A stretch of 64,000 nucleotides of DNA from RUG343 sp964486215 (GCA_964486215.1 CAZALI010000001.1:1-64000), one strand, 5' to 3'. Positions 54,566-62,457 are shown, counted from the stretch's first letter. Program-made: numbers and translations. The notes: generated by a model from the sequence alone, not told the origin.

Positions 54566-55137
54566 ATAAAGCAGTATTAGAAGGATTATTATTTGTTGTT
54601 GGAGAAGATGGACTAAGTTTAGATCAAATTAGTGATGTTTTAGATATAAAAGTAGAAGAAGCTAAAGAATTAGTTAAAGAGTTAAAAAGTGATTATGAAA
54701 GTGAAGAAAGAGGTCTTAGAATAGACTTTTTAGGTAATAAGTTTAAACTTACTACTAAGAGTGAACATAAAGATTATTATTCTAAGTTAATAGAAAATCC
54801 AATTACTAATAAACTTAGTCAAGCAGCTTTAGAGACTTTAGCTATTATTGCGTATAATGAGCCAATAACTAGAATAAAGATTGATAATTTAAGAGGAGTT
54901 AGTACTGTTCAAATTATTAGAAAATTGGCTGCGAAAGGCTTAATAAAAGAGAGTGGTAGAAGTGATTTACCTGGTAGGCCTATTCTTTACGAAACTACTG
55001 ATGAGTTTTTAGATTACTTTGGACTTTCTTCTCTAAAAGATTTACCTGATATGAGTGTATTCATTAATAAGAGTCAAGAAGAAGATAGTGATGATGAAGA
55101 CTTATATAGTTCTAAATATAGAGAAGATAGTCAGTAA
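54562..55137 (+). CDS. scpB: Condensin subunit ScpB
   Basis: 191 aa, two winged helices: AVLEGLLFVVGEDGLS and LSQAALETLAIIAYNEPITRIKIDNLRGV...LIKESGRSDLPGRPILYETT. Forms the SMC complex with ScpA. Acidic C-terminal tail. Confidence 0.95.
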   Translation: MNKAVLEGLLFVVGEDGLSLDQISDVLDIKVEEAKELVKELKSDYESEERGLRIDFLGNKFKLTTKSEHKDYYSKLIENPITNKLSQAALETLAIIAYNEPITRIKIDNLRGVSTVQIIRKLAAKGLIKESGRSDLPGRPILYETTDEFLDYFGLSSLKDLPDMSVFINKSQEEDSDDEDLYSSKYREDSQ

Positions 55138-55179
55138 CTTTACTTTTATAAAAAATGTGGTATAATTATATATGTAGTT

Positions 55180-55255
55180 GCCGAAGTAGCTCAATATCAG
55201 AGCAGTCGCGTTGTTTGCGAAAGGTTAGTGGTGTAAGTCCATCTCTTCGGCACCA
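55180..55255 (+). tRNA. Aberrant tRNA-Thr(UGU)-like gene
   Basis: 76 nt with encoded CCA. Perfect 7-bp acceptor stem (GCCGAAG / CTTCGGC), D stem GCTC/GAGC, anticodon stem of four pairs plus a mismatch, loop GTTGTTT giving anticodon TGT. It follows tRNA-Thr over much of its length (e.g. TAGCTCAAT, AGGTT, AAGTCC). But the D loop (AATATCA) lacks G18G19, the T loop is TGTAAGT instead of TTCAAGT, the T stem is irregular, and position 37 is T. TATAAT at 55161 and a leader matching the neighbouring tRNA-Leu suggest it is transcribed. Confidence 0.6.
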
Positions 55256-55267
55256 TTTTTGTTTATT

Positions 55268-55291
55268 ACTAACTTTTAGTTAGTTTTTTTA
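55268..55291 (+). terminator. Terminator after the tRNA-Thr-like gene
   Basis: ACTAAC / GTTAGT with loop TTTTA, then TTTTTTT. Confidence 0.8.
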
Positions 55292-55317
55292 TTAATTATG
55301 TTATAATATATGTAGTT

Positions 55318-55404
55318 GCTTTCGTGGCGGAATTGGTAGACGCGGTGGACTCAAAATCCACTGGTAGCGATACTGTGCGGGTTCGAGTCCCGCCGAAAGC
55401 ACCA
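55318..55404 (+). tRNA. tRNA-Leu (CAA)
   Basis: 87 nt type II tRNA. GCTTTCG / CGAAAGC acceptor, D loop with GG (aattggtag), anticodon stem GTGGA/TCCAC with CAA at 55352-55354, long variable arm, normal T arm GCGGG TTCGAGT CCCGC, encoded CCA. Promoter-like TATAAT at 55302-55307. Confidence 0.97.
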
Positions 55405-55413
55405 TAAGAAATA

Positions 55414-55441
55414 AAGAACTTATTATTAAGTTCTTTTCTTT
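55414..55441 (+). terminator. Terminator after tRNA-Leu
   Basis: AAGAACTTA / TAAGTTCTT hairpin, loop about TTAT, then TTCTTTAT. Confidence 0.75.
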
Positions 55442-55478
55442 ATAAAAAAATGATATAATTTGTTTAGGAGGAGAAAAT

Positions 55479-55994
55479 ATGAGTACTGAAAAAAAACAAG
55501 AAATTAAAGATTTTATTGAAGAAAAAGCTTTAAGATATGGGCTTATATTAGTAGGGCTTATACTATTTGCTATTATTACTATAACTACATCTGGAGGAGA
55601 AAAGTTTAACTATGAGCAGGATAAGGCTGTTGAATATGAAGGTGCTGAATACAAGATTGTTAAAGTGGAGAAAAAGCAAAATGATTTGTATGAAGACTAT
55701 GATGATTTAAAAGTAACTATTAAGATTACTAATAAAAGTAAAGAGAAAATTAAATATGATAAAAATCACTTTTTTATAGCTAATAAAGATGATGAAGATA
55801 TTACTAAAGCAACTCTAGCTATGGATGATGATAATTATTTAGGTAGTGGTACTCTTAAACCAGGTGAGTCAGTAGAAGGAATTGTTTCTTGGACTATTAA
55901 AAAAGGAGCAAAAGATTTAAGAGTTAGGTATTTTGAAAATATAATATTAACTGGTAAAGAAGTACATAAATTTCAATGGTCATTGGATAATTAA
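55479..55994 (+). CDS. DUF4352-type anchored protein
   Basis: 171 aa. N-terminal membrane segment (YGLILVGLILFAIITITTSG) and an Ig-like outside domain: VKVEKKQNDLYEDYDDLKVTIKITNKSKEKIKYD and GTLKPGESVEGIVSWTIKKG follow the telokin-like DUF4352 pattern of surface proteins. RBS taggagg. Function unknown. Confidence 0.75.
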   Translation: MSTEKKQEIKDFIEEKALRYGLILVGLILFAIITITTSGGEKFNYEQDKAVEYEGAEYKIVKVEKKQNDLYEDYDDLKVTIKITNKSKEKIKYDKNHFFIANKDDEDITKATLAMDDDNYLGSGTLKPGESVEGIVSWTIKKGAKDLRVRYFENIILTGKEVHKFQWSLDN

Positions 55995-56017
55995 AAAGAA
56001 AAGATAAATAAAAAGAA

Positions 56018-56647
56018 TTACTTGTTTAATAAAGTAATTCTTTTTCCTTTTGTCTCGATAAAGCCATCTTCTTTTAGATATCTTAGTTCTCTAGACATAG
56101 CTGTTCTATCAATACATAAGTATTCAGCTAGATCTTTAAATGTAAATGGTAAATAAATGTACTTTGATTTTCTTTTATTATATTCAATGTCAAAATACTT
56201 TAATAATTTCCCTCTAATAGTTTTTTTACTTAGTATTTCTATTCTTTCATTTTTACTTATTATTTTATCATTCATTATTAGAAATAAGTTTTTAATAAAT
56301 TGATTAAAATAGGTAGTATCATTATCTAAGTTTTCTACTATGTAATCATAATCTACAATAATTATTTTAGAGTCTTCCATAGTAATAATGTCAATATCTT
56401 TATTAGTTAGACTGGATGTAGTAGTAAAGACTTCATTTTCATATAATTCTTCTATAGTATTAGTTGATCCATCATAGTTATTTCTATAGACTTTAATGTA
56501 TCCCTCTTCAATAATACCAACAATATTTTCGTTTTTAAATCTCTCAGCTATTGACGTTTTTTTAGGAAAAGAATATTCTTTTGATTCTAGTAACCAAAGT
56601 AGTTTTTCTTTATTTTTTTGAGATATTTTATCGAAAGGATTTATCAT
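56018..56647 (-). CDS. Crp/Fnr-family transcription regulator
   Basis: 209 aa. Cyclic-nucleotide-binding-like beta domain (NENIVGIIEEGYIKVYRNNYDGSTNTIEELYENEVF), dimer helix, and a winged HTH KDLAEYLCIDRTAMSRELRYLKEDGFIETKGKRITLL. The N-terminal domain has no Cys cluster, so it is not a classical Fe-S FNR. ATG 56647 follows aggtggtgtaaa; the longer frame runs through the operator. Divergent from nrdDG, with a 20-bp palindrome between them. Confidence 0.9.
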   Translation of the reverse strand: MINPFDKISQKNKEKLLWLLESKEYSFPKKTSIAERFKNENIVGIIEEGYIKVYRNNYDGSTNTIEELYENEVFTTTSSLTNKDIDIITMEDSKIIIVDYDYIVENLDNDTTYFNQFIKNLFLIMNDKIISKNERIEILSKKTIRGKLLKYFDIEYNKRKSKYIYLPFTFKDLAEYLCIDRTAMSRELRYLKEDGFIETKGKRITLLNK

Positions 56648-56685
56648 TTTACACCACCTAAAAAATATTTTAACAAAAATTGTAA

Positions 56686-56705
56686 AATGTTGCAAATGCA
56701 ACATT
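56686..56705. promoter_or_regulatory. Palindromic operator between the regulator and nrdD
   Basis: AATGTTGC-AAAT-GCAACATT: 8-bp perfect arms. It lies 38 bp from the regulator start and near the -35 zone of a possible nrdD -10 (TATGAT near 56724). Arm size and symmetry suit a Crp/Fnr dimer, but the half-site (TGTTGC) differs from TTGAT and TGTGA, and it also differs from classical NrdR boxes. Confidence 0.75.
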
Positions 56706-56756
56706 ATTTTTTTTAGATAAGTGCTATGATGAAAATATCAAAGAGAGGTGAAAGGT

Positions 56757-58952
56757 ATGAAAATAGTTAAAAGAGATGGACATATTGTTGATTATAGTCC
56801 AGATAAAATTGAGACTGCTATTTCTAAAGCTAATGCCGAAGTAGCTGAAGAAGAGCGTGTTACTGATGTACAAATAAGAAATATAATTAAGTATATTGAA
56901 GGACTTCATAAGAAAAGAATGTTAGTTGAAGATATACAAGATATTATTGAAATGAGATTAATGGCACTTGGCAAGTATCAACTTGCGAAGACATATATTA
57001 CTTATAGATATACAAGAGAATTAGTTAGAAGAAGTAATACTACAGATAGATCTATCAAAGAGTTAATCGATGGAGAAAATGAGTATTGGAATACAGAGAA
57101 TTCTAATAAGAATGCGAAAGTAGTTACTACTCAAAGAGATTATTTAGCTGGTATTACTAGTACAGATATTACAAGAAGATTCTTACTTCCTGAAGATATC
57201 GTCAATGCTCATGATACTGGTATTATCCACTTTCATGATGCAGATTATTTTGCACAGAATGCACTACATAACTGTGATTTAATTAACTTAGATGATATGC
57301 TTCAGAATGGTACTAATATCAATGGTGTAATGATAGAGAAGCCTCATAGATTCTTAACAGCTATGACTATTGCTACACAATTAATTACAGCTGTTAGTTC
57401 TTCACAATATGGTGGAGCAACTATTACTCTTACACACTTAGCTCCATTCGTTAGAGAAAGTAAGAAGAGAATTGAAGAAAAATATAAGAAACGTAAATTA
57501 ACTAAAGCACAAATAGAAAAGTTTGTAGAGGAAGATTTACATAAAGAGATAGTTGATGGAGTACAAACATTCCAATATCAAATTAATTCTATGACTACTA
57601 CTAATGGTCAAGCTCCATTCTTAAGTGTTGCTATGTACTTAGGAGAGACTGAAGAATATAAAGATGAGCTTGCTTTAATAATAGAAGAAGTATTAAAACA
57701 AAGACTTCAAGGTATGAAGAATGAACAAGGTGTTTATATTACTCCTGCTTTTCCAAAACTTTTATATGTACTTGAGGAAGATAATATTAAACCTAGAAGT
57801 AAATATTATTACTTAACTAAATTAGCTGCTAAATGTACAGCTAAGAGAATGGTTCCAGATTATATTTCTGAAAAGATGATGTTAAAGTTAAAGAAAAATG
57901 AGAAAGGTGTAGGAGAGTGCTATCCTTGTATGGGATGTCGTTCATTCTTAACACCTGATAGAACTATGAGTTTAGGAAATATAGCTAAAGCTAAGAACTA
58001 TGTTAAAGGTAAAGGTAAATACTATGGTAGATTTAATCAAGGTGTTGTTACTATTAACTTACCTGATGTAGCTTTATCTTCTGGAAAAGATATGGATTTA
58101 TTCTGGAAGATATTTGATGAAAGATTAGATCTATGTCATAGAGCTTTACAAATTAGACATAAACGTCTTTCTAAAGTTACTAGTGATGTAGCACCAATTC
58201 TATGGCAATATGGAGCTCTTGCTAGACTTGAGAAAGGTGAGTCAATACATGAATTATTACATCATGGATATTCTACTATTTCATTAGGATATGCTGGTTT
58301 ATACGAATGTGTTAAGTATATGACTGGACATTCTCATACAGATAATGGAATAGGTAAAGAATTTGGACTAAAAGTAATGCAACATATGAATGATGCTTGT
58401 AAGAAGTGGAAAGCTGAAGAGGATATAGATTATTCAGTATATGGAACTCCAATTGAATCTACTACTTATAAGTTTGCTAAATGCTTAAGAGAGAGATTTG
58501 GTAAGATTAAAGGTATTACTGATAGAGATTATATTACTAATAGTTATCATGTACCTGTATTTGAAGAGATTGATGCATTTACTAAGTTAAAATTAGAGAG
58601 TGAATTTCAACAATTATCACCAGGAGGAGCTATCTCATACATAGAGACTCCAAATTTACAAGACAACTTAGATACTGTTATGGAAGTAATAAAGTTTATT
58701 TATGACAATATTATGTATGCTGAGTTAAATACTAAGAGTGATTATTGTCAAGTATGTGGTTATACTGGTGAAATTCAGATAGATGAAAACTTAGAGTGGT
58801 ATTGTCCACAATGTGGTAATAGAGATCATAATAAATTAAATGTTGCTCGTAGGACTTGCGGTTATATTGGTACTAATTTCTGGAATAAAGGTAGAACTCA
58901 AGAGATTAAAGAGAGAGTATTACATCTAGATAATAAAGATGATGATGAATAA
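56757..58952 (+). CDS. nrdD: Anaerobic ribonucleoside-triphosphate reductase
   Basis: 731 aa. N-terminal ATP-cone (KIVKRDGHIVDYSPDKIETAISKANAE), catalytic core, a C-terminal zinc cluster CQVCGYTGE...CPQCGNR, and the glycyl radical site RRTCGYIGTNFWNKG (radical Gly about 702). It makes dNTPs from NTPs without oxygen. ATG 56757 follows gagaggtg. Overlaps nrdG by 1 bp. Confidence 0.97.
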   Translation: MKIVKRDGHIVDYSPDKIETAISKANAEVAEEERVTDVQIRNIIKYIEGLHKKRMLVEDIQDIIEMRLMALGKYQLAKTYITYRYTRELVRRSNTTDRSIKELIDGENEYWNTENSNKNAKVVTTQRDYLAGITSTDITRRFLLPEDIVNAHDTGIIHFHDADYFAQNALHNCDLINLDDMLQNGTNINGVMIEKPHRFLTAMTIATQLITAVSSSQYGGATITLTHLAPFVRESKKRIEEKYKKRKLTKAQIEKFVEEDLHKEIVDGVQTFQYQINSMTTTNGQAPFLSVAMYLGETEEYKDELALIIEEVLKQRLQGMKNEQGVYITPAFPKLLYVLEEDNIKPRSKYYYLTKLAAKCTAKRMVPDYISEKMMLKLKKNEKGVGECYPCMGCRSFLTPDRTMSLGNIAKAKNYVKGKGKYYGRFNQGVVTINLPDVALSSGKDMDLFWKIFDERLDLCHRALQIRHKRLSKVTSDVAPILWQYGALARLEKGESIHELLHHGYSTISLGYAGLYECVKYMTGHSHTDNGIGKEFGLKVMQHMNDACKKWKAEEDIDYSVYGTPIESTTYKFAKCLRERFGKIKGITDRDYITNSYHVPVFEEIDAFTKLKLESEFQQLSPGGAISYIETPNLQDNLDTVMEVIKFIYDNIMYAELNTKSDYCQVCGYTGEIQIDENLEWYCPQCGNRDHNKLNVARRTCGYIGTNFWNKGRTQEIKERVLHLDNKDDDE

Positions 58953-59455
58953 TGCAATATAATAAGATTAGAAAAATGGATATTTCTAACGGCCCAGGTG
59001 TTAGAGTATCTGTTTTCTTCCAAGGCTGTGAATTTCATTGTAAGAATTGTTTTAATCCTGAGACATGGGCTTTTAGTGGAGGACATGAATTTACAGATGA
59101 GACTATTAATCATATCTTAGATTTATGTGATAGTGATCATATAGCTGGTCTTTCTATGTTAGGAGGAGAACCAATGCATCCTAGGAATATAGAAGGTACT
59201 ACTAAGCTAGCTAAAGCTTTTAAAGAGAGATTTCCTAATAAGAGCTTATGGTCATGGACAGGATTCTTATTTGATAAAGATTTAAAAGGAAAAGAAGTCT
59301 TAAATTATTTAGATGTATTAGTAGATGGACAATATAAAGATGAACTTCATGATCCTACTTTAAAATGGCGTGGTTCATCTAATCAGAGAGTTATCGATGT
59401 ACCTAAGTCTTTAAAGGCAAAGAAAGTTGTTTTATATAAAGATACTATTTACTAG
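58952..59455 (+). CDS. nrdG: Anaerobic ribonucleotide reductase activating protein
   Basis: 167 aa radical-SAM activase. Cluster motif GCEFHCKNCFNPETW, SAM-binding region LSMLGGEP, and KSLWSWTGFLFD. It makes the glycyl radical on NrdD. Co-transcribed, ends in a stop inside a terminator. Confidence 0.96.
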   Translation: MQYNKIRKMDISNGPGVRVSVFFQGCEFHCKNCFNPETWAFSGGHEFTDETINHILDLCDSDHIAGLSMLGGEPMHPRNIEGTTKLAKAFKERFPNKSLWSWTGFLFDKDLKGKEVLNYLDVLVDGQYKDELHDPTLKWRGSSNQRVIDVPKSLKAKKVVLYKDTIY

Positions 59456-59467
59456 TATCTTTTTTTG
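59438..59467 (+). terminator. Terminator containing the nrdG stop
   Basis: AAAGATACTA / TAGTATCTTT; the stop TAG (59453-59455) opens the 3' arm. T run follows. Confidence 0.88.
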
Positions 59468-59507
59468 TAAAATAATATGTAAAGTACTTAAAAGTTTTAA
59501 AATAGTA

Positions 59508-59536
59508 TTGACCTTATTCTTATAAAATGTTTTAAT
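59508..59536 (+). promoter_or_regulatory. Promoter of the plus-strand noncoding RNA
   Basis: TTGACC (59508-59513), 17-bp spacer, TTTAAT (59531-59536): five of six matches in each box. Predicted start about 59543. Confidence 0.7.
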
Positions 59537-59542
59537 GTAAGT

Positions 59543-59806
59543 GTTAGTACACAAGTTTTAGTTATTAACATAATAATTTATAATGATATTAATTATTTAT
59601 TATGATTGTTAATACGTGCTTATCTGCTTGTCTACTAGTAGTTACAAATAAAGGAAAATATTATGTGGTAAGTGGCTAACGTAATATGACTAAGAGTTAG
59701 CTTCCATTGAACCGGGGTTAATAATGGTTATCAGTCAATTATTAATCTGACAAAAGTAGAGTTATCTTTTTGAGAATAGTGAGGTCATTTAACTATTCTT
59801 TTTTTA
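59543..59806 (+). ncRNA. Candidate structured noncoding RNA, ~264 nt
   Basis: No ORF. Promoter just upstream and terminator AGAATAGT / ACTATTCT with T run at 59773-59805. Inner structure: a long AU hairpin closed by TATTAACA / TGTTAATA (59563-59570, 59607-59614), a closing stem TCTACT / AGTAGA (59631-59636, 59755-59760) over a domain with GCTAAC/GTTAGC and TTAATAA/TTATTAA helices, and a GC patch CCGGGG. The local GC rise in a ~25% GC background supports RNA selection. Not a match by eye to 6S, tmRNA, RNase P or SRP RNA; a raiA-type RNA is one family to test. Confidence 0.6.
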
Positions 59807-59822
59807 TATAAAAATTTGCACT

Positions 59823-59855
59823 AAAAAAGGATATTCATTCAAATATCCTTTTTTT
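59823..59855. terminator. Bidirectional terminator between the two noncoding RNAs
   Basis: GGATATT / AATATCC extended by A6 and T7, so it works either way. The plus RNA already has its own terminator, so this one mainly serves the minus RNA. Confidence 0.85.
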
Positions 59856-60289
59856 CAATAAAGTTAAATAACGTTTCAAGAAACTTTTGATATTCAAATA
59901 ATATTATAAATATTATTATAAATAACTAGGTAACTTGATAAATTAAATAACCGAGTTTCCCATTCACTTTATAACATTTGTATTTGGTATTATCAGTACC
60001 AAACGCGTGTTACCTTATCTTCGGGGAGTTTTCTTTCTCTTACTAAGTTACAGTATCTTGACTATAGTAAGTTATTGTTTAAAGTTTGTATTCCAAAACT
60101 TCCATAATTAAATGATAATTACTAATTTCTTCTTATATTTCTCGTATATATTAAATTAATAATACATATGGTACTACTATAAGCAAATACTCAGCAATTA
60201 ATCAATTATTGAATAAATCAACAAAAGGTATAATTACAATAGTATTAAACGAAATCGCAATCATGCCGATATCTTTTAGATCAAGATAC
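59823..60289 (-). ncRNA. Candidate long noncoding RNA, ~465 nt, minus strand
   Basis: No ORF of note on either strand. A minus-strand TTGACA promoter (60319-60324) and the bidirectional terminator bound it. It holds GC islands in AT-rich sequence and helices such as TTTGGTA / TACCAAA (59983-59989, 59997-60003), and stretches rich in GA/CU like TCTTCGGGGAG. No match by eye to RNase P, tmRNA or SRP RNA. Ends are estimated. Confidence 0.55.
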
Positions 60290-60295
60290 ATTATT

Positions 60296-60324
60296 AATTT
60301 AATATATAATTAGGTTATTGTCAA
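60296..60324 (-). promoter_or_regulatory. Promoter of the minus-strand noncoding RNA
   Basis: On the minus strand TTGACA (60324-60319), 17 bp, TAAATT (60301-60296). The -35 is perfect; the -10 has four of six. Confidence 0.6.
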
Positions 60325-60401
60325 TATTAATTTATGTTTTTAAAATGATTAGACACTTTATATGTAAAATGTGAAAAAATAGTAAAATTATGCAAAAAAT
60401 A

Positions 60402-60429
60402 TTGTTAAATTAAATTTTCATGTTATAAT
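60402..60429 (+). promoter_or_regulatory. Candidate promoter of the surface-protein genes
   Basis: TTGTTA (60402-60407), 16-bp spacer, TATAAT (60424-60429), about 65 bp before the first gene. Confidence 0.55.
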
Positions 60430-60494
60430 TTTAATAGACATAGTAGGAAAGGTGGCATTGAAAATAGCAATATATAATTAAAATAGGTGGTTTG

Positions 60495-61187
60495 ATGAAG
60501 AATGAAGTAGAAGTTGATGCAAAAAAAGTATATAAGAAAAAGATGTTTGTAAAATTAGTTACAATTATCTTCTTAGCTTTACTTATATTACTTTCAATTA
60601 TTTATTTATTTTTATATATTGTCTATGATGGTGGTAGGTTTACTATTAGTTTAGATAGGAATTTATCCAATAGAAAAAATGTCTATCTGTCGGAAGATGG
60701 TAAATTTGAAAATAAAAGATTCAAATTATCAGCTAAGACAATAGATTATATGGATAATATTTCTAAGGACTGGTTACCTGAGAATATCGATAAAGGTACT
60801 GGCAGCCATAATGGTAATAACTATATTGCTTATAGTTTCTATTTAGTAAATGCTGGTCATGAGACTGTCCATTATTGGTATGAGATAGATATTGACGATA
60901 CCATAAAGAGAGTTGATGATGCTATTAGAATTATGATAATTCAAAATGGCAAAAGAACAGTATATGCTAAAAGGAATCGTACTACTAAAAAGCCTGAGCC
61001 AGATACAGTGGCCTTTCGATCTAAGTCAGTTGTGGCTTTAAAGCAACGCAAGAAATTTAAACCGAAGAAGAAGGATCGATATACTATTGTCATATGGCTC
61101 GAGGGCAATGATCCAGAGTGCAAAAATGATTTAATTGGTGGAGAAATCAAGATGCATATGGACTTTACAGAAGAGCATATCAAATAA
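60495..61187 (+). CDS. Anchored protein with a SipW/TasA-type C-terminal motif
   Basis: 230 aa. N-terminal membrane segment (KLVTIIFLALLILLSIIYLFLYI), then a beta-rich outside domain (NYIAYSFYLVNAGHETVHYWYEIDI). The C terminus YTIVIWLEGNDPECKNDLIGGEIKMHMDF matches the end of the next protein (W[IL]EGxDxxCxN...I..M.F). The 3' part uses more GC-rich codons (CTCGAG, GATCGA) than the rest. ATG 60495 with aggtgg upstream. Confidence 0.72.
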   Translation: MKNEVEVDAKKVYKKKMFVKLVTIIFLALLILLSIIYLFLYIVYDGGRFTISLDRNLSNRKNVYLSEDGKFENKRFKLSAKTIDYMDNISKDWLPENIDKGTGSHNGNNYIAYSFYLVNAGHETVHYWYEIDIDDTIKRVDDAIRIMIIQNGKRTVYAKRNRTTKKPEPDTVAFRSKSVVALKQRKKFKPKKKDRYTIVIWLEGNDPECKNDLIGGEIKMHMDFTEEHIK

Positions 61188-61205
61188 AAGAGGAGGAAAA
61201 GAGAT

Positions 61206-62240
61206 ATGGATAAGAAAACTCGTAATTACGAGAAAAAGAGAAAAAGAAAAATATTTTTATCAATTTTGATGATCTTGTTCGTAGGTATTATTTTAACTGC
61301 TAGTACTTACGCATGGTTCACAGCAAACCAAACTGTAACTGTTAATACTATTGATGTTAACGTAGCAGCTCAAAATGGTTTACTAATATCAACTGATGCT
61401 GATTCTTGGAAGACTGTTATTACTAATGAGGATATCATAAATACTACTACTAGTGCATCTTCAAAATATAGCACTAATGAAAATATGATTCCATTTGGTA
61501 CAGGTAGTCAAATTACACCAGTTTCTACTGTTGGTGAAATTGGTAGTGCTGGAAAACTAGCATTCTTTGCTGGTACACTTTCTAATAATGCCACTACTGA
61601 TGCTTTAGAGTTAACTGCTAGTGCAGTAACTGAGGCAAAAGGAACTACTGGTGCTATGGTAGCTTTCGATTTATTCTTTAAAGTTACTGAAGAGTCACAA
61701 GTTTATTTAACTCCATCATCTAGCGTTATTAGTGCTGACCAAGACGATAGAGGATTAAAAAATGCTGCTCGTGTAGGTTGGTTAAGAGAAGGTAATGGTG
61801 ATTTGAACCAAACTCTAGCTACATGGCAAGGATATCATGCTACTAGTACTACAGATGGTGTAGCTAACCCAGCTAATAACTTAATTATTTGGGAACCTAA
61901 TAGTGAAACTCATACTGCTGCTGGTACTGATAATGCAAGAAACTATGGTATTACTGATACTACACCAACTGCATTAACTTATGTTGGAGTAAAGGCAGCT
62001 ATTACTAATGCTGTTCCAGTTGGTAGCCAAGATACTAACTATTTCGGTAGTGTAAAAGGATTATTTACTACAACTAATTCTACTGGAGTACCTGCTGGTA
62101 CTAGATGGTTTAAATTAGCACCTGGTGTTACTAAAGTTAGATTCTATCTATGGATCGAAGGTCAAGACGTTGACTGTGAGAATGCAGCTTCAGGAGCTTC
62201 AATTTCTTACAACATGCAGTTCAGTTTATTGAACACATAG
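61206..62240 (+). CDS. Secreted STYAWFT-type surface protein (TasA/SipW-dependent-like)
   Basis: 344 aa. Basic start (KKTRNYEKKRKRK), hydrophobic helix IFLSILMILFVGIILTASTYAWFTANQTVTVNTIDV; the STYAWFT end is characteristic of SipW-type signal regions. Thr/Ala/Asn-rich beta domain, no sorting signal, closing VRFYLWIEGQDVDCENAASGASISYNMQF. Codon use is richer in GC and Ala than its neighbours, as for abundant surface proteins. Strong gaggagg RBS. Likely builds a surface layer or fibre; inferred. Confidence 0.75.
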   Translation: MDKKTRNYEKKRKRKIFLSILMILFVGIILTASTYAWFTANQTVTVNTIDVNVAAQNGLLISTDADSWKTVITNEDIINTTTSASSKYSTNENMIPFGTGSQITPVSTVGEIGSAGKLAFFAGTLSNNATTDALELTASAVTEAKGTTGAMVAFDLFFKVTEESQVYLTPSSSVISADQDDRGLKNAARVGWLREGNGDLNQTLATWQGYHATSTTDGVANPANNLIIWEPNSETHTAAGTDNARNYGITDTTPTALTYVGVKAAITNAVPVGSQDTNYFGSVKGLFTTTNSTGVPAGTRWFKLAPGVTKVRFYLWIEGQDVDCENAASGASISYNMQFSLLNT

Positions 62241-62253
62241 TTAGTTGGTTATG

Positions 62254-62280
62254 AAAAGGTCTTCCTTGAAGACCTTTTAT
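62254..62280 (+). terminator. Strong hairpin after the surface protein, weak T run
   Basis: AAAAGGTCTTC / GAAGACCTTTT, 11 bp with loop CTT. Only TTTT then ATTCTT follows, so partial read-through to the next genes is likely. Confidence 0.75.
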
Positions 62281-62295
62281 TCTTAGAGGTGACAT

Positions 62296-62457
62296 ATGGA
62301 TAAAGTAAATATTGAAGCATTAAATAGATTGAATAATGAAGAGCTTTTATCATTGTATGATAGTATTAATGATCATATAAAATTTTTGAATGAAAATATA
62401 ATTAAAGCTGAAGAGAAGAAAGAGGAAGAAGAGAGTAACGAGTCAAATGGAGAATGA
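62296..62457 (+). CDS. Small acidic helical protein
   Basis: 53 aa: MDKVNIEALNRLNNEELLSL..., ending in a Glu-rich tail (EEKKEEEESNESNGE). RBS gaggtgac directly before the ATG. It overlaps the next gene by 11 bp, so the two are likely translated together. No family recognised. Confidence 0.6.
   Translation: MDKVNIEALNRLNNEELLSLYDSINDHIKFLNENIIKAEEKKEEEESNESNGE

Noticed and set aside
59456..60490. RNase P RNA, tmRNA or SRP RNA in the ORF-free kilobase
   Set aside because: The diagnostic stretches (GAGGAAAGUC, a tmRNA tag frame with CCA end, GGAAGCAGC-type SRP loop) are not seen on either strand.
59456..60490. CRISPR array
   Set aside because: No regularly spaced direct repeats; the similarities are AT-rich palindromes.
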